A stretch of DNA of 8,904 bases, taken from positions 1 to 8,904 of the forward strand of contig CALYVJ010000051.1 of NCBI GenBank assembly GCA_945494195.1, written 5' to 3'. A model generated the notes under the pieces. The model did no database searches and was not told the DNA's origin. It saw only the letters and a program-made list of their open reading frames with translations. Positions 1 to 7,310 of this stretch are shown here, piece by piece; position 1 is the first letter of the stretch, and each line of letters begins with the position of its first letter. This DNA is from an uncultured Selenomonas sp. (GTDB taxonomy: Bacteria > Bacillota > Negativicutes > Selenomonadales > Selenomonadaceae). Position numbers and translations under genes: made by a program.

Positions 1-738
1 CAACCGGTTGCCAATCACTCTTACGACATTGGAACCAGTCTCTTGGATGCCTCTACTAAGCTTTGGCACTCCGGCCTTATCCCCCCAATGACCTTCACAT
101 TTTCCGCTATTTCCTACATAAAATATATCACAGCAGTTCGCGCTATTGGGGCCGCACCTGCAACCAGACCTGCAAAATCCGGATTCGCAGTCATAAAAAA
201 ACAGACTACCTCTGGTCCGAAATCCATATCATTACCTATTTCGATGACCATCAGCCGGTGATTGCCTTCGGCAACCTCCGCAATATCCAGGCACAAAAAC
301 TCTGGCAGCAGCGCATCGAGCATGAGGCTTTCTTCGACAAGCTCACCGGCTTGCTCAATAAATAACCCACGGTTCCGACACCCTGGGCTGTATCGGTTTT
401 GAGAGCTGTCAACCTCGTGCCTTTGACGACGAATGCATCCATGCCTTAAGCATCTTCGCCGTCATCCTGGGCAATATCCTTTTGACCTCCTATTCCGACG
501 ACAAACGCTGTCGGAATCCTCTGCCGGTCATCCCTGCTACGAACTGTTTCATCAACGCATGACCCCCTGCCCAGACTGTCCCGTACAAAAACTTTCCAGC
601 GAAGGCAGTGAATATATTGCCTGTGAACTTAGCAACTGGGATAAAGAACGCCCCACCACCACGCGCGCCTGCAATCTCCATTGGAACAAGAACGAAAACG
701 ATCCGCCACTGGCGATGGTCATTCAGGAACCCTTCTGA
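1..738 (+). pseudogene. Decayed PAS-GGDEF-GAF-PAS signalling protein, 3' remnant
   Basis: This is the 3' remnant of a multidomain sensor, probably a diguanylate cyclase-type protein, that continues upstream of the window. Four pieces can be read. Frame 1 to about position 80 and then frame 3 to 365 encode a PAS_3-like domain (PNDLHIFRYFLHKIY, then YLWSEIHI and AFGNLRN). The linker and start of a GGDEF domain follow (FFDKLTGLLNK) and run straight into a TAA at 363. Frame 2 from about 366 gives the C-terminal strand and helix of a GAF domain (LGCIGFESCQPRAFDDECIH, then AVILGN). Frame 1 from about 525 gives a PAS-like tail with spaced cysteines (GHPCYELF, TPCPDCPV), ending at TGA 736. The GGDEF core, including the signature and catalytic loop, is absent, so no cyclase activity is possible. 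At least one frameshift and one or two internal deletions are needed. Domain names rest on pattern recognition; that the gene is broken is clear. Confidence 0.75.
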
Positions 739-775
739 AAAAGCAGTCCGTTGAAAATCAACGGACTGCTTTTTT
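738..775 (+). terminator. Rho-independent terminator after the pseudogene
   Basis: A perfect 17-bp inverted repeat (738-754 with 758-774) encloses a 3-base loop. The GC-rich core is GCAGTCCGTTGA and it ends in a run of six T (770-775). It begins at the last base of the pseudogene stop codon, so it is the native terminator of that former gene. It also insulates the downstream transporter from read-through. Confidence 0.9.
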
Positions 776-785
776 GATTGCATAG

Positions 786-794
786 TGCTATACT
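786..794 (+). promoter_or_regulatory. Possible extended -10 promoter for the MFS gene
   Basis: TGC followed by TATACT fits the extended -10 pattern TGnTATAAT with one mismatch. It lies just after the upstream terminator and about 45 bases before the ATG at 839. No good -35 box is visible: the best-placed hexamer, CTGCTT at 766, lies inside the terminator stem. The transporter needs a promoter in this short gap, but the exact site is uncertain. Confidence 0.4.
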
Positions 795-838
795 TATCCT
801 TATGGTGTATTGAATTCAATAAAAGCGAGGCTTTCCGT

Positions 839-2029
839 ATGATATCCAACCCTCCCCTATGGAAAAAAAATCTGCTGATTTGCTGCGTGGCATCCTTTAT
901 CGTCTCTATTGGCATGAGCCAAATGGCGCCAATCCTGCCCCTCTATATCGCAGAATTAGGCGTCAAGAATCCAGCAGACGTGGCGCGCTGGGCCGGCATC
1001 GTCTTTGGATGCAACTTCATCAGCCTGGCCATATTCTCGCCCATCTGGGGCAGACTCTCCGACCGCTTCGGCCGCAAGCCGATGATCCTGCGCGCCTCAG
1101 GCTGGCTCGGGCTCATCATGATTGGCATGGGCTTTGCGCAAAGCGTCTGGCATCTCATGATCCTGCGGCTGCTGCAGGGATGCCTCAGCGGCTTCCAAGC
1201 CGCCGTGATTCCGCTTTTAGCACAGGAAACACCAAAAAAACACTCCGGCTGGGCCATGGGAATGTTCTTCACCGCCCAGGTATCTGGAGGACTCATGGGG
1301 CCGGTATTCGGCGGCTGGCTCGGTGAAACCATCGGCTTCCGCAACTCGTTCTTTTGCATTGGCACCTGCTGCCTGCTCGGTTTTCTCGCCCTGACGCAGG
1401 TTCACGAAACTCCAAAGACCGCCCGCATGCCCCGTGCAGGCAGTCCTCGCCCATCCTTACGCCGCCTGCCCCAACGCAATGTCATCCTCGGCGTATTCCT
1501 GACCACAGTGTTGCTGCACTTCTCCCTGACCTGCGTCGCACCGCTCCTAGCCGTCTACATCCAGGAAATCGCCGGCAATATCGACCACCTGGCCATCATC
1601 TCTGGCACAGTCTTCTCTGCGGCGGGTTTTGCCAGCATGCTGTTTGCCTCCCGGTTCGGAAAACTTGCCGACCGAATCGGCTCAGAACGCATCCTATTCT
1701 CCTGCCTGCTGCTCTCAGGCCTCGTCTCCATCCCCCAGGGATTCGTCACCGCCCCCTGGCAGCTTGGCGTCCTGCGCTTCTTCCACGGCATCGCCATCGC
1801 CGGGCTCATGCCGTCTACCAACAATCTCATCCGCCAGCTCTCCCCGCCGGCACTGATGGGCCGCATCTTTGGCTTCAACCAGTCAGCCCAATTCATCGGC
1901 ATGTTCAGCGGCGCCTTCTTCGGCGGCCAGTTAGCCGCCCTAATCGGTATCCGCAGCCTCTTCCTGCTGGTCGCAGCATTGCTGATTGTAAATGCTATTT
2001 GGTGCAAGTTCACGATAAAGACGCTTTAA
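839..2029 (+). CDS. MFS efflux transporter, DHA1 (MdtG-like) type
   Basis: This is a 396-residue major facilitator inner-membrane transporter, most like the drug:H+ antiporter (DHA1) group that includes MdtG and TetA-type pumps. It probably exports a small lipophilic compound in exchange for protons; the substrate cannot be read from the sequence. The usual 12-helix plan is evident. Motif A (GRLSDRFGRK) is at residues 71-80 in the loop after helix 2, a motif B-like arginine (R110, RLLQG) is in helix 4, and antiporter motif C (GGLMGPVFGG) is at 150-159 in helix 5. A basic cytoplasmic loop at about 190-210 separates the halves, and a degenerate second motif A (GKLADRIG) lies in the C-terminal half. 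I chose ATG 839 because GAGG at 827-830 sits 8 bases upstream; a GTG at 785 is in frame but falls within the likely promoter. It is transcribed alone and convergent with the NhaC gene. Confidence 0.9.
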   Translation: MISNPPLWKKNLLICCVASFIVSIGMSQMAPILPLYIAELGVKNPADVARWAGIVFGCNFISLAIFSPIWGRLSDRFGRKPMILRASGWLGLIMIGMGFAQSVWHLMILRLLQGCLSGFQAAVIPLLAQETPKKHSGWAMGMFFTAQVSGGLMGPVFGGWLGETIGFRNSFFCIGTCCLLGFLALTQVHETPKTARMPRAGSPRPSLRRLPQRNVILGVFLTTVLLHFSLTCVAPLLAVYIQEIAGNIDHLAIISGTVFSAAGFASMLFASRFGKLADRIGSERILFSCLLLSGLVSIPQGFVTAPWQLGVLRFFHGIAIAGLMPSTNNLIRQLSPPALMGRIFGFNQSAQFIGMFSGAFFGGQLAALIGIRSLFLLVAALLIVNAIWCKFTIKTL

Positions 2030-2059
2030 ACTTTTGACTTACCGGGACACGCTTATAAC

Positions 2060-2103
2060 AAAAACGGCTGAAGTAGTATCTGTGCTACTTCAGCCATTTT
2101 TTT
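2060..2103. terminator. Bidirectional terminator between MFS and NhaC genes
   Basis: An 11-bp perfect stem (GGCTGAAGTAG at 2066-2076 with its complement at 2085-2095) has an 8-base loop. On the plus strand it is followed by seven T (2097-2103), and on the minus strand by five T (2060-2064). It lies between the convergent stop codons at 2027-2029 and 2102-2104, so it can end both transcripts. Confidence 0.88.
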
Positions 2104-3610
2104 ATTTCTTTAACGATGGCACCTTGCCCATGATGGCAGCCATTACGGCGACCAGACATACCAGAGCGGCGCCAAGGCCAAGCCAGCCATTGGCGGTGAT
2201 GCCGTCAACTACATAACCAGCTACACAACAGCCTGCAACTGTCATGACGTATGGTAGCTGCGTGTTGACATGATCAATGTGATGACACTGCGCACCTGCC
2301 GATGCCAAAATCGTCGTATCAGAAATCGGCGAAGCATGGTCGCCGCCGACAGCACCAGACAGGATAGCTGCTACACAGACGACGAGCATATTCGGGTCCA
2401 TGCCGACAACTGCTACCGCAATCGGAATCAGGATGCCGAAAGTTCCCCAGGACGTTCCCGTGGCAAAGGCCAGGCCCATAGCCACCAGGAAGAAAATCGG
2501 CGGCAGGAACATGATAAGGGATGCGTTAGCACTGACGATGCCGCCAACGAACCCGCCAAGGTTCAGATATTTATCACTGCAAATGCCCGAAAGGGTCCAG
2601 GCAAGGCAGAGGATAAAGATTGCCGGCGTCATAGCCTTGAAGCCCCAGCCGAAACTGTCGCAGAAGGCATTGAAGGAAATGACTTTGCGCGGCAGATAGA
2701 GGAAACCAGTAAAGATAAAGGCAATGAAGGAACCCAGCACGAGGGATTTCGAGGAATCACAGTTAGCAAAGGCCTCAGCGATGCTCTTGCCCTCATGAAT
2801 ACCGCCCGTGTAAAGCATGCCATAAACGCAGGCCGCAATCAGGACGAACAGCGGCAGCAGCAGATCGATAAGCTTGCCGTTGCCTTCCTCTTCATGTTTG
2901 ATGCCTGTCGTATCCTGATATTCCTTTGGAACGACAAAATTCTCATTGCTCTCGCGAACGCTCTTGGCCATAGCACCATAGTCACGGCCCGTCCAAATCA
3001 AGAAGACCATGAAGATAAGCGTCAGCCACGCATAGAGATTGAACGGAATCGTCTGCAGGAACAGCGAAAAGCCGTCAATCTCACTGCCTTCCGGCAGCGA
3101 GGAACCTACAGCAGCTGCCCAGCTCGATACCGGAGCGATGATGCAGATTGGCGCCGCCGTGGCATCGATGATATAAGCCAGCTTCGTGCGGGCGATCTTG
3201 AATTTGTCAGTAACCGGACGCATGACCGTACCGACAGTCAGGCAATTGAAATAATCATCAATAAAGATGACCAATCCTAAAAGGGCCGTAACCAGCGAAG
3301 CGCTGCGCTTGCCGTTGATGGCCTTGGCCGCCCATTCCCCGTAGGCACGGGTCGCACCACTGCGCGTGATAGCGGCCACAAGGATGCCCAGGATGACCAA
3401 GAATACGAGAATGTTGACATTGCCGCCAACTTTATCCGACATAACCGCAAACATCGTCAGGATAGATTCTAGGATATTGCCCCCCGTAAAGAGCAATGCC
3501 CCGGAAAAGATACCGATAATCAGCGACATATAAACTTCTTTCGTCCAGAGAGCCAGTGCAATCGTGATGACCGGTGGCAATACAGACCAGACGGATTCTG
3601 CCATGAACAT
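2102..3610 (-). CDS. NhaC-family Na+/H+ antiporter
   Basis: This is a 502-residue integral membrane protein of the NhaC ion transporter superfamily family, with many hydrophobic helices and a hydrophilic loop at about 207-247. Family hallmarks are clear: FIDDYFN at 116-122 followed by TVMRPVTDK, the conserved IAPVSSW at 158-164, and GDHASPISDTT at 423-433 followed by a histidine-rich stretch (H443, H444, H447). Close relatives are annotated as Na+/H+ antiporters. Some members exchange organic anions or amino acids (MleN exchanges malate and lactate), so sodium extrusion is likely but not proven. Two candidate starts, M1 and M3, share an SD-like AAGGTAGG; M1 is kept because AAGG is then 6 bases away. 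It follows rsmA on the same strand but has its own promoter in the gap and ends at the shared bidirectional terminator. Confidence 0.92.
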   Translation of the reverse strand: MFMAESVWSVLPPVITIALALWTKEVYMSLIIGIFSGALLFTGGNILESILTMFAVMSDKVGGNVNILVFLVILGILVAAITRSGATRAYGEWAAKAINGKRSASLVTALLGLVIFIDDYFNCLTVGTVMRPVTDKFKIARTKLAYIIDATAAPICIIAPVSSWAAAVGSSLPEGSEIDGFSLFLQTIPFNLYAWLTLIFMVFLIWTGRDYGAMAKSVRESNENFVVPKEYQDTTGIKHEEEGNGKLIDLLLPLFVLIAACVYGMLYTGGIHEGKSIAEAFANCDSSKSLVLGSFIAFIFTGFLYLPRKVISFNAFCDSFGWGFKAMTPAIFILCLAWTLSGICSDKYLNLGGFVGGIVSANASLIMFLPPIFFLVAMGLAFATGTSWGTFGILIPIAVAVVGMDPNMLVVCVAAILSGAVGGDHASPISDTTILASAGAQCHHIDHVNTQLPYVMTVAGCCVAGYVVDGITANGWLGLGAALVCLVAVMAAIMGKVPSLKK

Positions 3611-3629
3611 AACCTACCTTCTGTTATAC

Positions 3630-3658
3630 TTGTACATTACAACATTACAATATTACAA
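3630..3658 (-). repeat. Tandem 8-mers and inverted repeat in the NhaC leader
   Basis: Three contiguous 8-base units lie at 3635-3658 (plus strand: CATTACAA, CATTACAA, TATTACAA). The outer part of the first unit also forms a perfect inverted repeat, TTGTA-CAT-TACAA, at 3630-3642. This sits between the predicted promoter and the NhaC ribosome binding site. It is well placed for an operator or for an effect on leader RNA, but no regulator family is recognised. Confidence 0.5.
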
Positions 3659-3679
3659 ATTTTATTTTTTACGCGTACT

Positions 3680-3708
3680 ATTGTATAACATTTTTTGCAT
3701 AGTATCAA
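3680..3708 (-). promoter_or_regulatory. Sigma-A-type promoter for the NhaC gene
   Basis: On the minus strand, TTGATA (3703-3708) and TACAAT (3680-3685) are separated by exactly 17 bases, and each hexamer matches the consensus at five of six positions. Transcription would start near 3673, at an 8-bp palindrome TACGCGTA (3670-3677). This leaves a roughly 62-base AT-rich leader before the ATG. The promoter begins only about 8 bases after the rsmA stop codon. Confidence 0.65.
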
Positions 3709-3715
3709 TAAGAAT

Positions 3716-4597
3716 TTAAGCATTTTTTGCAAGCTTTGTAAATTCATCGGCAAGCTTCGCAAACTCCTCAAGCGAAAGGGTCTCACCGCGGCGCGTCATT
3801 TCGATGCCAGCGCCCTCCATCGCATCACGGACCTGCTCCTTGGGGAAACCGCCGCCCTTCAAAGCATTCGAAAGGGTCTTGCGGCGCTGGCCAAAGGCTG
3901 CCTTTACCACCCGGAAAAACATCTTCTCCTCCATGACGGCGACGGCCGGCGTCTCCCGAACCTTGCAGGCGATGACGACACTGTCGACTTCCGGCGCGGG
4001 GATAAAGGACCGGGGCGGAACATCGAGGACAATTTCCGGCTCTGTATAATACTGAACAGCTACCGACAAAGCCCCATAGGTACGCGACCCCGGTTTGGCA
4101 ATCATGCGCTCAGCAACTTCCTTCTGCACCATCGTCACCATGCGCGTAATCGGCAGATGACGCTCGAGCAGAGTCATAAGGATCGGCGTCGTGATGTAAT
4201 AGGGCAGGTTTGCCGCCACCTTGAAAGGGCCTTCCCCCATGATTTCCGGGATGTTCACCTTGAGGATATCTCCCGGCACAATGGTGACGTTATCATAGGC
4301 CTTGAGGGTCTCGGCCAGCACGGCTGGAAGTTTCTTGTCCAGCTCAACAGCCGTTACCTCAGCGCCAGCCTCGGCAAGCCCTTGGGTCAGCGTGCCGATT
4401 CCCGGTCCGATTTCCAGCACGCGTTCTCCCGGCTGGATTTCCGCCGCATCGACAATGCCCTGCACGATGCCCGCATCAATCAGGAAGTTCTGGCCGAGTT
4501 TCTTGCTCATGCGCAGGCCAAAAGCCTTCAGAATATGATTGGTTACAGAACGGCTGGCAATCTTCGGCTGTAAAATTTCTTCATCCTGGTGGTTCAT
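3716..4597 (-). CDS. rsmA: 16S rRNA dimethyladenosine transferase RsmA (KsgA)
   Basis: This 293-residue SAM-dependent enzyme dimethylates two adjacent adenosines in the helix 45 loop of 16S rRNA (A1518 and A1519 in E. coli numbering), a late 30S assembly step. Loss of it classically gives kasugamycin resistance. The family signature GQNFL is at 35-39, the SAM-binding motif I (LEIGPGIGTLT) is at 61-71, the acidic residue after strand 2 is in VELD (84-87), and catalytic motif IV (NLPYY) is at 130-134. The C-terminal RNA-contacting stretch AFGQRRKTL is at 234-242. Length is typical. GGAGG lies just upstream of the ATG. The ATG overlaps the preceding rnmV stop as ATGA, so translation is likely coupled. 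No terminator hairpin is visible after its stop, so some read-through into nhaC is possible. Confidence 0.97.
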   Translation of the reverse strand: MNHQDEEILQPKIASRSVTNHILKAFGLRMSKKLGQNFLIDAGIVQGIVDAAEIQPGERVLEIGPGIGTLTQGLAEAGAEVTAVELDKKLPAVLAETLKAYDNVTIVPGDILKVNIPEIMGEGPFKVAANLPYYITTPILMTLLERHLPITRMVTMVQKEVAERMIAKPGSRTYGALSVAVQYYTEPEIVLDVPPRSFIPAPEVDSVVIACKVRETPAVAVMEEKMFFRVVKAAFGQRRKTLSNALKGGGFPKEQVRDAMEGAGIEMTRRGETLSLEEFAKLADEFTKLAKNA

Positions 4598-5139
4598 ACT
4601 TCCTCCTTGTCAAGCTGCGCTACAGCGTCAGCAAATTCTTCTCTCGTTACTCCATAATGGTTGAGCCGTTTCAAAAAGGTCTTGGCATTGGCAAAGCCAA
4701 GGCCGAGGATTGCTCCCAAACGGGCACGGCGCTGGCTGGCCCGGTCAGCCCCCGACAGGTCATGCATGATGAGATCGGCCCCAGTGAAATTCTTCGTGGG
4801 CTCCCAATCCAGCGTACGCACCTTCTCCAGTGCCTTGCGGATGGCATCGGGCTTAGCCTGTTCGATGCCGATGTCATCGTTATCCGTAGCATCTTCCACC
4901 GGCACAAAGGCATGCTTGGCATTCGGGAAACGACGCGAAAGATACAGGCGAATACGCTCGCCAGCCGAATCTGGATCCGTCATGATGATGATGCCGCGTT
5001 TTTTATAAGCCTGTTCAATATTCTTGAGCGCCTGGGGCTTCAGATTGAATCCTTCCGTAATGATGCAGTCAGCTTCGACGGCTTTATCGATAGCCACAAC
5101 ATCCATCTTGCCCTCAACCACCAATACTTCTTTTATCAT
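4594..5139 (-). CDS. rnmV: Ribonuclease M5 (5S rRNA maturation)
   Basis: This 181-residue Toprim-domain nuclease cuts both sides of the 5S rRNA precursor to give the mature ends, working in Bacillus with ribosomal protein L18. The Toprim acidic residues are visible: E9 in VVEGKMD (7-13) and the DxD pair D55/D57 in MTDPDSAGE (53-61). The M5-specific stretches KHAFVP (75-80) and DIGIEQA (89-95) follow, and a C-terminal region of about 60 residues is the part expected to bind substrate. The start ATG has GAGGAA upstream. The gene is 24 bases downstream of tmk, and its stop overlaps the rsmA start. The rnmV-rsmA pair is also adjacent in Bacillus subtilis, which supports the call. Confidence 0.95.
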   Translation of the reverse strand: MIKEVLVVEGKMDVVAIDKAVEADCIITEGFNLKPQALKNIEQAYKKRGIIIMTDPDSAGERIRLYLSRRFPNAKHAFVPVEDATDNDDIGIEQAKPDAIRKALEKVRTLDWEPTKNFTGADLIMHDLSGADRASQRRARLGAILGLGFANAKTFLKRLNHYGVTREEFADAVAQLDKEEV

Positions 5140-5163
5140 AAAAATTCCTCGTATCCTTCTGGT

Positions 5164-5835
5164 TTAAAGTACGGTCTTGACCGCCTTGTATACCTCGTCA
5201 TGGATTGCCGCAATGCTGCGCGGCTCCCCGCCCTCACTGCAGATGACTTTTGACCAGTCATATTTGGCCGCCAGCTCCAGATAAGCCCCATGGCAACGGT
5301 GCAGGTAGCCAGTGTCCTTTTCGTGAATGTCCTTTTCCGTCCCCGTTTCCGCGGCCCGAGCTGCAATAAGCTTGTCGGCCACCTGAGGGTCCATATCGAG
5401 GAACACGACCTTATCCGGTACGGGCAGGCCGATTTTCACAAACTCGAAATCCCATAGCCAGTCGAGAAACGCCTCGCGCTCCTTGGCATCGGTGATTTTC
5501 ACCGCCTGATGGACCATATTGCTGGTCGTATAGCGGTCGGCCAGGATGATATCGCCGTTATCGTAGAATTCTTTCCACTTCATGCGGAAGGACGCATAGC
5601 GGTCAACGGCAAAAAACGTCGAAGCCGCAAAGGCGTTGACATCCTCCGCATGGCCGCCGAAATCGCCCCGCAGATACATGCGCACCAGCATGGACGAATC
5701 GGCCTCATAGTCCGGGAACTCAATGCGATGCACGCGGTAGCCATCCCGTACCAAGTGGTCATAAAGGGCCTTGGTCTGAGTGGCCTTTCCCGAGCCATCG
5801 CCAGCTTCTATAATGATGAGTTTTCCTTTGCTCAC
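5164..5835 (-). CDS. tmk: Thymidylate kinase (dTMP kinase)
   Basis: This 223-residue cytosolic kinase phosphorylates dTMP to dTDP with ATP, the last committed step to dTTP. The P-loop region is at residues 10-20 (EAGDGSGKATQ). The dTMP-contacting FPDY is at 40-43, the DRY motif is at 100-102 (ADRYTTSNMVHQ), and a VVFLDMDP strand at 143-150 leads to the lid region. The P-loop is unusual: canonical enzymes read EGxDGxGK(S/T)TQ, whereas here A11 and A18 replace the first glycine and the Ser/Thr after lysine. Relatives in Clostridia share GSGKATQ, so I take it as a lineage variant. The start is GTG (5833-5835), overlapping the decarboxylase stop as GTGA. The Shine-Dalgarno is weak (GAAAGAA), which suggests translational coupling. 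A decarboxylase of the same family precedes tmk in B. subtilis (yaaO). Confidence 0.93.
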   Translation of the reverse strand: MSKGKLIIIEAGDGSGKATQTKALYDHLVRDGYRVHRIEFPDYEADSSMLVRMYLRGDFGGHAEDVNAFAASTFFAVDRYASFRMKWKEFYDNGDIILADRYTTSNMVHQAVKITDAKEREAFLDWLWDFEFVKIGLPVPDKVVFLDMDPQVADKLIAARAAETGTEKDIHEKDTGYLHRCHGAYLELAAKYDWSKVICSEGGEPRSIAAIHDEVYKAVKTVL

Positions 5836-7310
5836 GATTCTTTCACTACCTTTAATGTCTTCAGATGGGTATCCTGCGGCCCTACAACCTTGAGCCCGAG
5901 CTTTTGCATGGCACGGATATAGGAAAGACTTGACTGGTCAATTCTATCCCCCGGTGCCAGAATTGGAATCCCTGGCGGGTAAAACATCAGCTGCTCCGCC
6001 GCAATACGGCCGACAGCTTCCGCAAAAGGAACCTGCTCATAGGCTGCAAAGAAGGCTGCCCGCGGTGTCATACCAAGTTCGGGTACGGCAGGCATAGCTG
6101 CAGCAACCGAAAACTTCTCCTGCCCCTTATAGCAGGCTGCCAATTCCCGGAGTGCCGCCAGCAATACGCCTGTCTCATGCTCTGTATCAGCATACGAGAT
6201 GATACAGAGCAGGTTATAGGCATCGGAAAGCTCACACTGAATCTTGTACTCATGCCGTAAGATTTCCTCCGCCCGCGGACCGCTGATACCTAGCGCGCGA
6301 AGGTTCACCGTAACCTTCGTGCGGTCAAGGCCTGCCGCCCCTTCAGTCTGCAGATAATCGGCGCCAAAAGACCACAGGCCGTCAATCTGGTTGATGTCCT
6401 GGCGAAGTTTTTCCGCCAGTTTTACCGCACGGCCAACTTTCTCGGCGCCATCTTCAGCCAGCTGCAGACGGGCGATGTCAAGTGACGCGAGCAATAACTG
6501 ATTGGGACTTGTCGACTGCAAAAGGCTTGCTGCCTGACGGACACGCTCCGCGCGCACGCGCGGCCCCTTGACGAGCAGCATGGAAGTCTGCGTAAGACTT
6601 CCGACAATCTTATGCGTGCTTTGCGCTGCCATATCAGCCCCGGCGTCGATGGCCTGCGGTGGCAATTGATCCGAAAATTTCAGATGCGGACCATGAGCTT
6701 CATCCACGAGCAGCAGCATACCATGCGCGTGCACTTCGTCAGCAATGGCCGATAAATCCACAGTGACCCCATAATAGGTCGGATAGACCAGCGCTAGGGC
6801 CTTGGCCTCAGGATGCTCGGCAATGGCCCTGCGAATGTCGCTAAGGCGAAGCCCCATGGCAATGCCAAGCCGTTCATCGATTTCCGGCTGGATAAAAACA
6901 GGTTTGGCCCCCACCAGAATGATGCCACCAATCATCGAACGGTGTGCATTTCGCGGTACCAGCACGGTATCCCCAGGACGGAGCGCCGCCATCAGCATTG
7001 TATGGATGGCACCGCTCGTCCCATTAATCATAAAATAGGCTGCATCGGCCCCATAAAGCGCAGCCGCCAGCTCCTGTGCCTCACGAATGCACATCGTCGG
7101 TTCGTGGAGATCGTCCAGCTCCTCCATCAGCGAGACTTCTTCGCGAAGCCCCTCTTCCGTAATGAGCTTTTTGAGCAGCGGATGCGCCCCGAGCCCCTGT
7201 TTATGGCCCGGCGTATGAAAAGCGAGAGCGCCGTCTCGCGCGTAAGCCTGCATAGCCTCCGCAATCGGCGCTCTTAGCTGATTTGATTGGATTGAACTAT
7301 CTTTTTTCAT
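5832..7310 (-). CDS. Orn/Lys/Arg decarboxylase, fold type I (YaaO-like)
   Basis: This is a 492-residue PLP-dependent enzyme of the short Gram-positive Orn/Lys/Arg decarboxylase group (YaaO/SpeA type), which makes a diamine or agmatine from a basic amino acid. The N-terminal FHTPGHKQG is at 31-39, the phosphate-binding NGTSGA is at 96-101, the PLP-stacking histidine is H123 (NAHRS), DEAHG (203-207) carries the aspartate that contacts the pyridine nitrogen, and the Schiff-base lysine is K234 in STHKIVGS. The C-terminal domain keeps PPGIPI (445-450). It lacks the N-terminal wing domain of the larger enterobacterial enzymes, as is normal for this group. Substrate (Arg, Lys or Orn) cannot be decided from sequence. 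The ATG shares one base with the kinase stop (TAATG). The only SD-like sequence, AAGGG, is about 12 bases upstream, so expression probably depends on coupling. Confidence 0.92.
   Translation of the reverse strand: MKKDSSIQSNQLRAPIAEAMQAYARDGALAFHTPGHKQGLGAHPLLKKLITEEGLREEVSLMEELDDLHEPTMCIREAQELAAALYGADAAYFMINGTSGAIHTMLMAALRPGDTVLVPRNAHRSMIGGIILVGAKPVFIQPEIDERLGIAMGLRLSDIRRAIAEHPEAKALALVYPTYYGVTVDLSAIADEVHAHGMLLLVDEAHGPHLKFSDQLPPQAIDAGADMAAQSTHKIVGSLTQTSMLLVKGPRVRAERVRQAASLLQSTSPNQLLLASLDIARLQLAEDGAEKVGRAVKLAEKLRQDINQIDGLWSFGADYLQTEGAAGLDRTKVTVNLRALGISGPRAEEILRHEYKIQCELSDAYNLLCIISYADTEHETGVLLAALRELAACYKGQEKFSVAAAMPAVPELGMTPRAAFFAAYEQVPFAEAVGRIAAEQLMFYPPGIPILAPGDRIDQSSLSYIRAMQKLGLKVVGPQDTHLKTLKVVKES

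Noticed and set aside
81..86. Sequencing error in the C tract as the sole cause of the broken frame at the left end
   Set aside because: Correcting it would not remove the TAA at 363, the missing GGDEF core or the later frame change, so the gene is truly degenerate even if this one shift is an error.
785..838. GTG start adding 18 residues to the MFS transporter
   Set aside because: It lies on the likely -10 element, has no Shine-Dalgarno, and the extension precedes the normal N-terminus of the family; ATG 839 has GAGG at 8 bases.
1354..2037. A 227-codon frame overlapping the MFS gene on the same strand
   Set aside because: It is rich in Pro, His and Arg, as expected from a shifted frame of a GC-rich membrane-protein gene, and it has no ribosome binding site.
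2270..3280. A 336-codon open frame on the plus strand opposite the NhaC gene
   Set aside because: It is antisense to a well-conserved protein and its translation is charged, low in structure and unlike any family. The open frame follows from codon bias of the true gene.
3623..3650. A second NhaC promoter formed by TTGTAA and TATAAC
   Set aside because: Spacing is acceptable, but transcription would begin around 3616, inside the ribosome binding site, leaving no usable leader.
3635..3658. Tandem 8-mers as a CRISPR-like or satellite array
   Set aside because: There are only three contiguous units without spacers, far too short for a CRISPR array.
3611..3672. Na+ or Li+ riboswitch in the leader of the antiporter gene
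   Set aside because: The leader is about 62 bases, very AT-rich and lacks GC-rich paired stems, so it cannot form a known cation riboswitch fold that I recognise.
3695..4573. A 292-codon plus-strand open frame opposite rsmA
   Set aside because: It covers rsmA almost exactly in antisense and has no recognisable motif; rsmA has every expected motif and a good Shine-Dalgarno.
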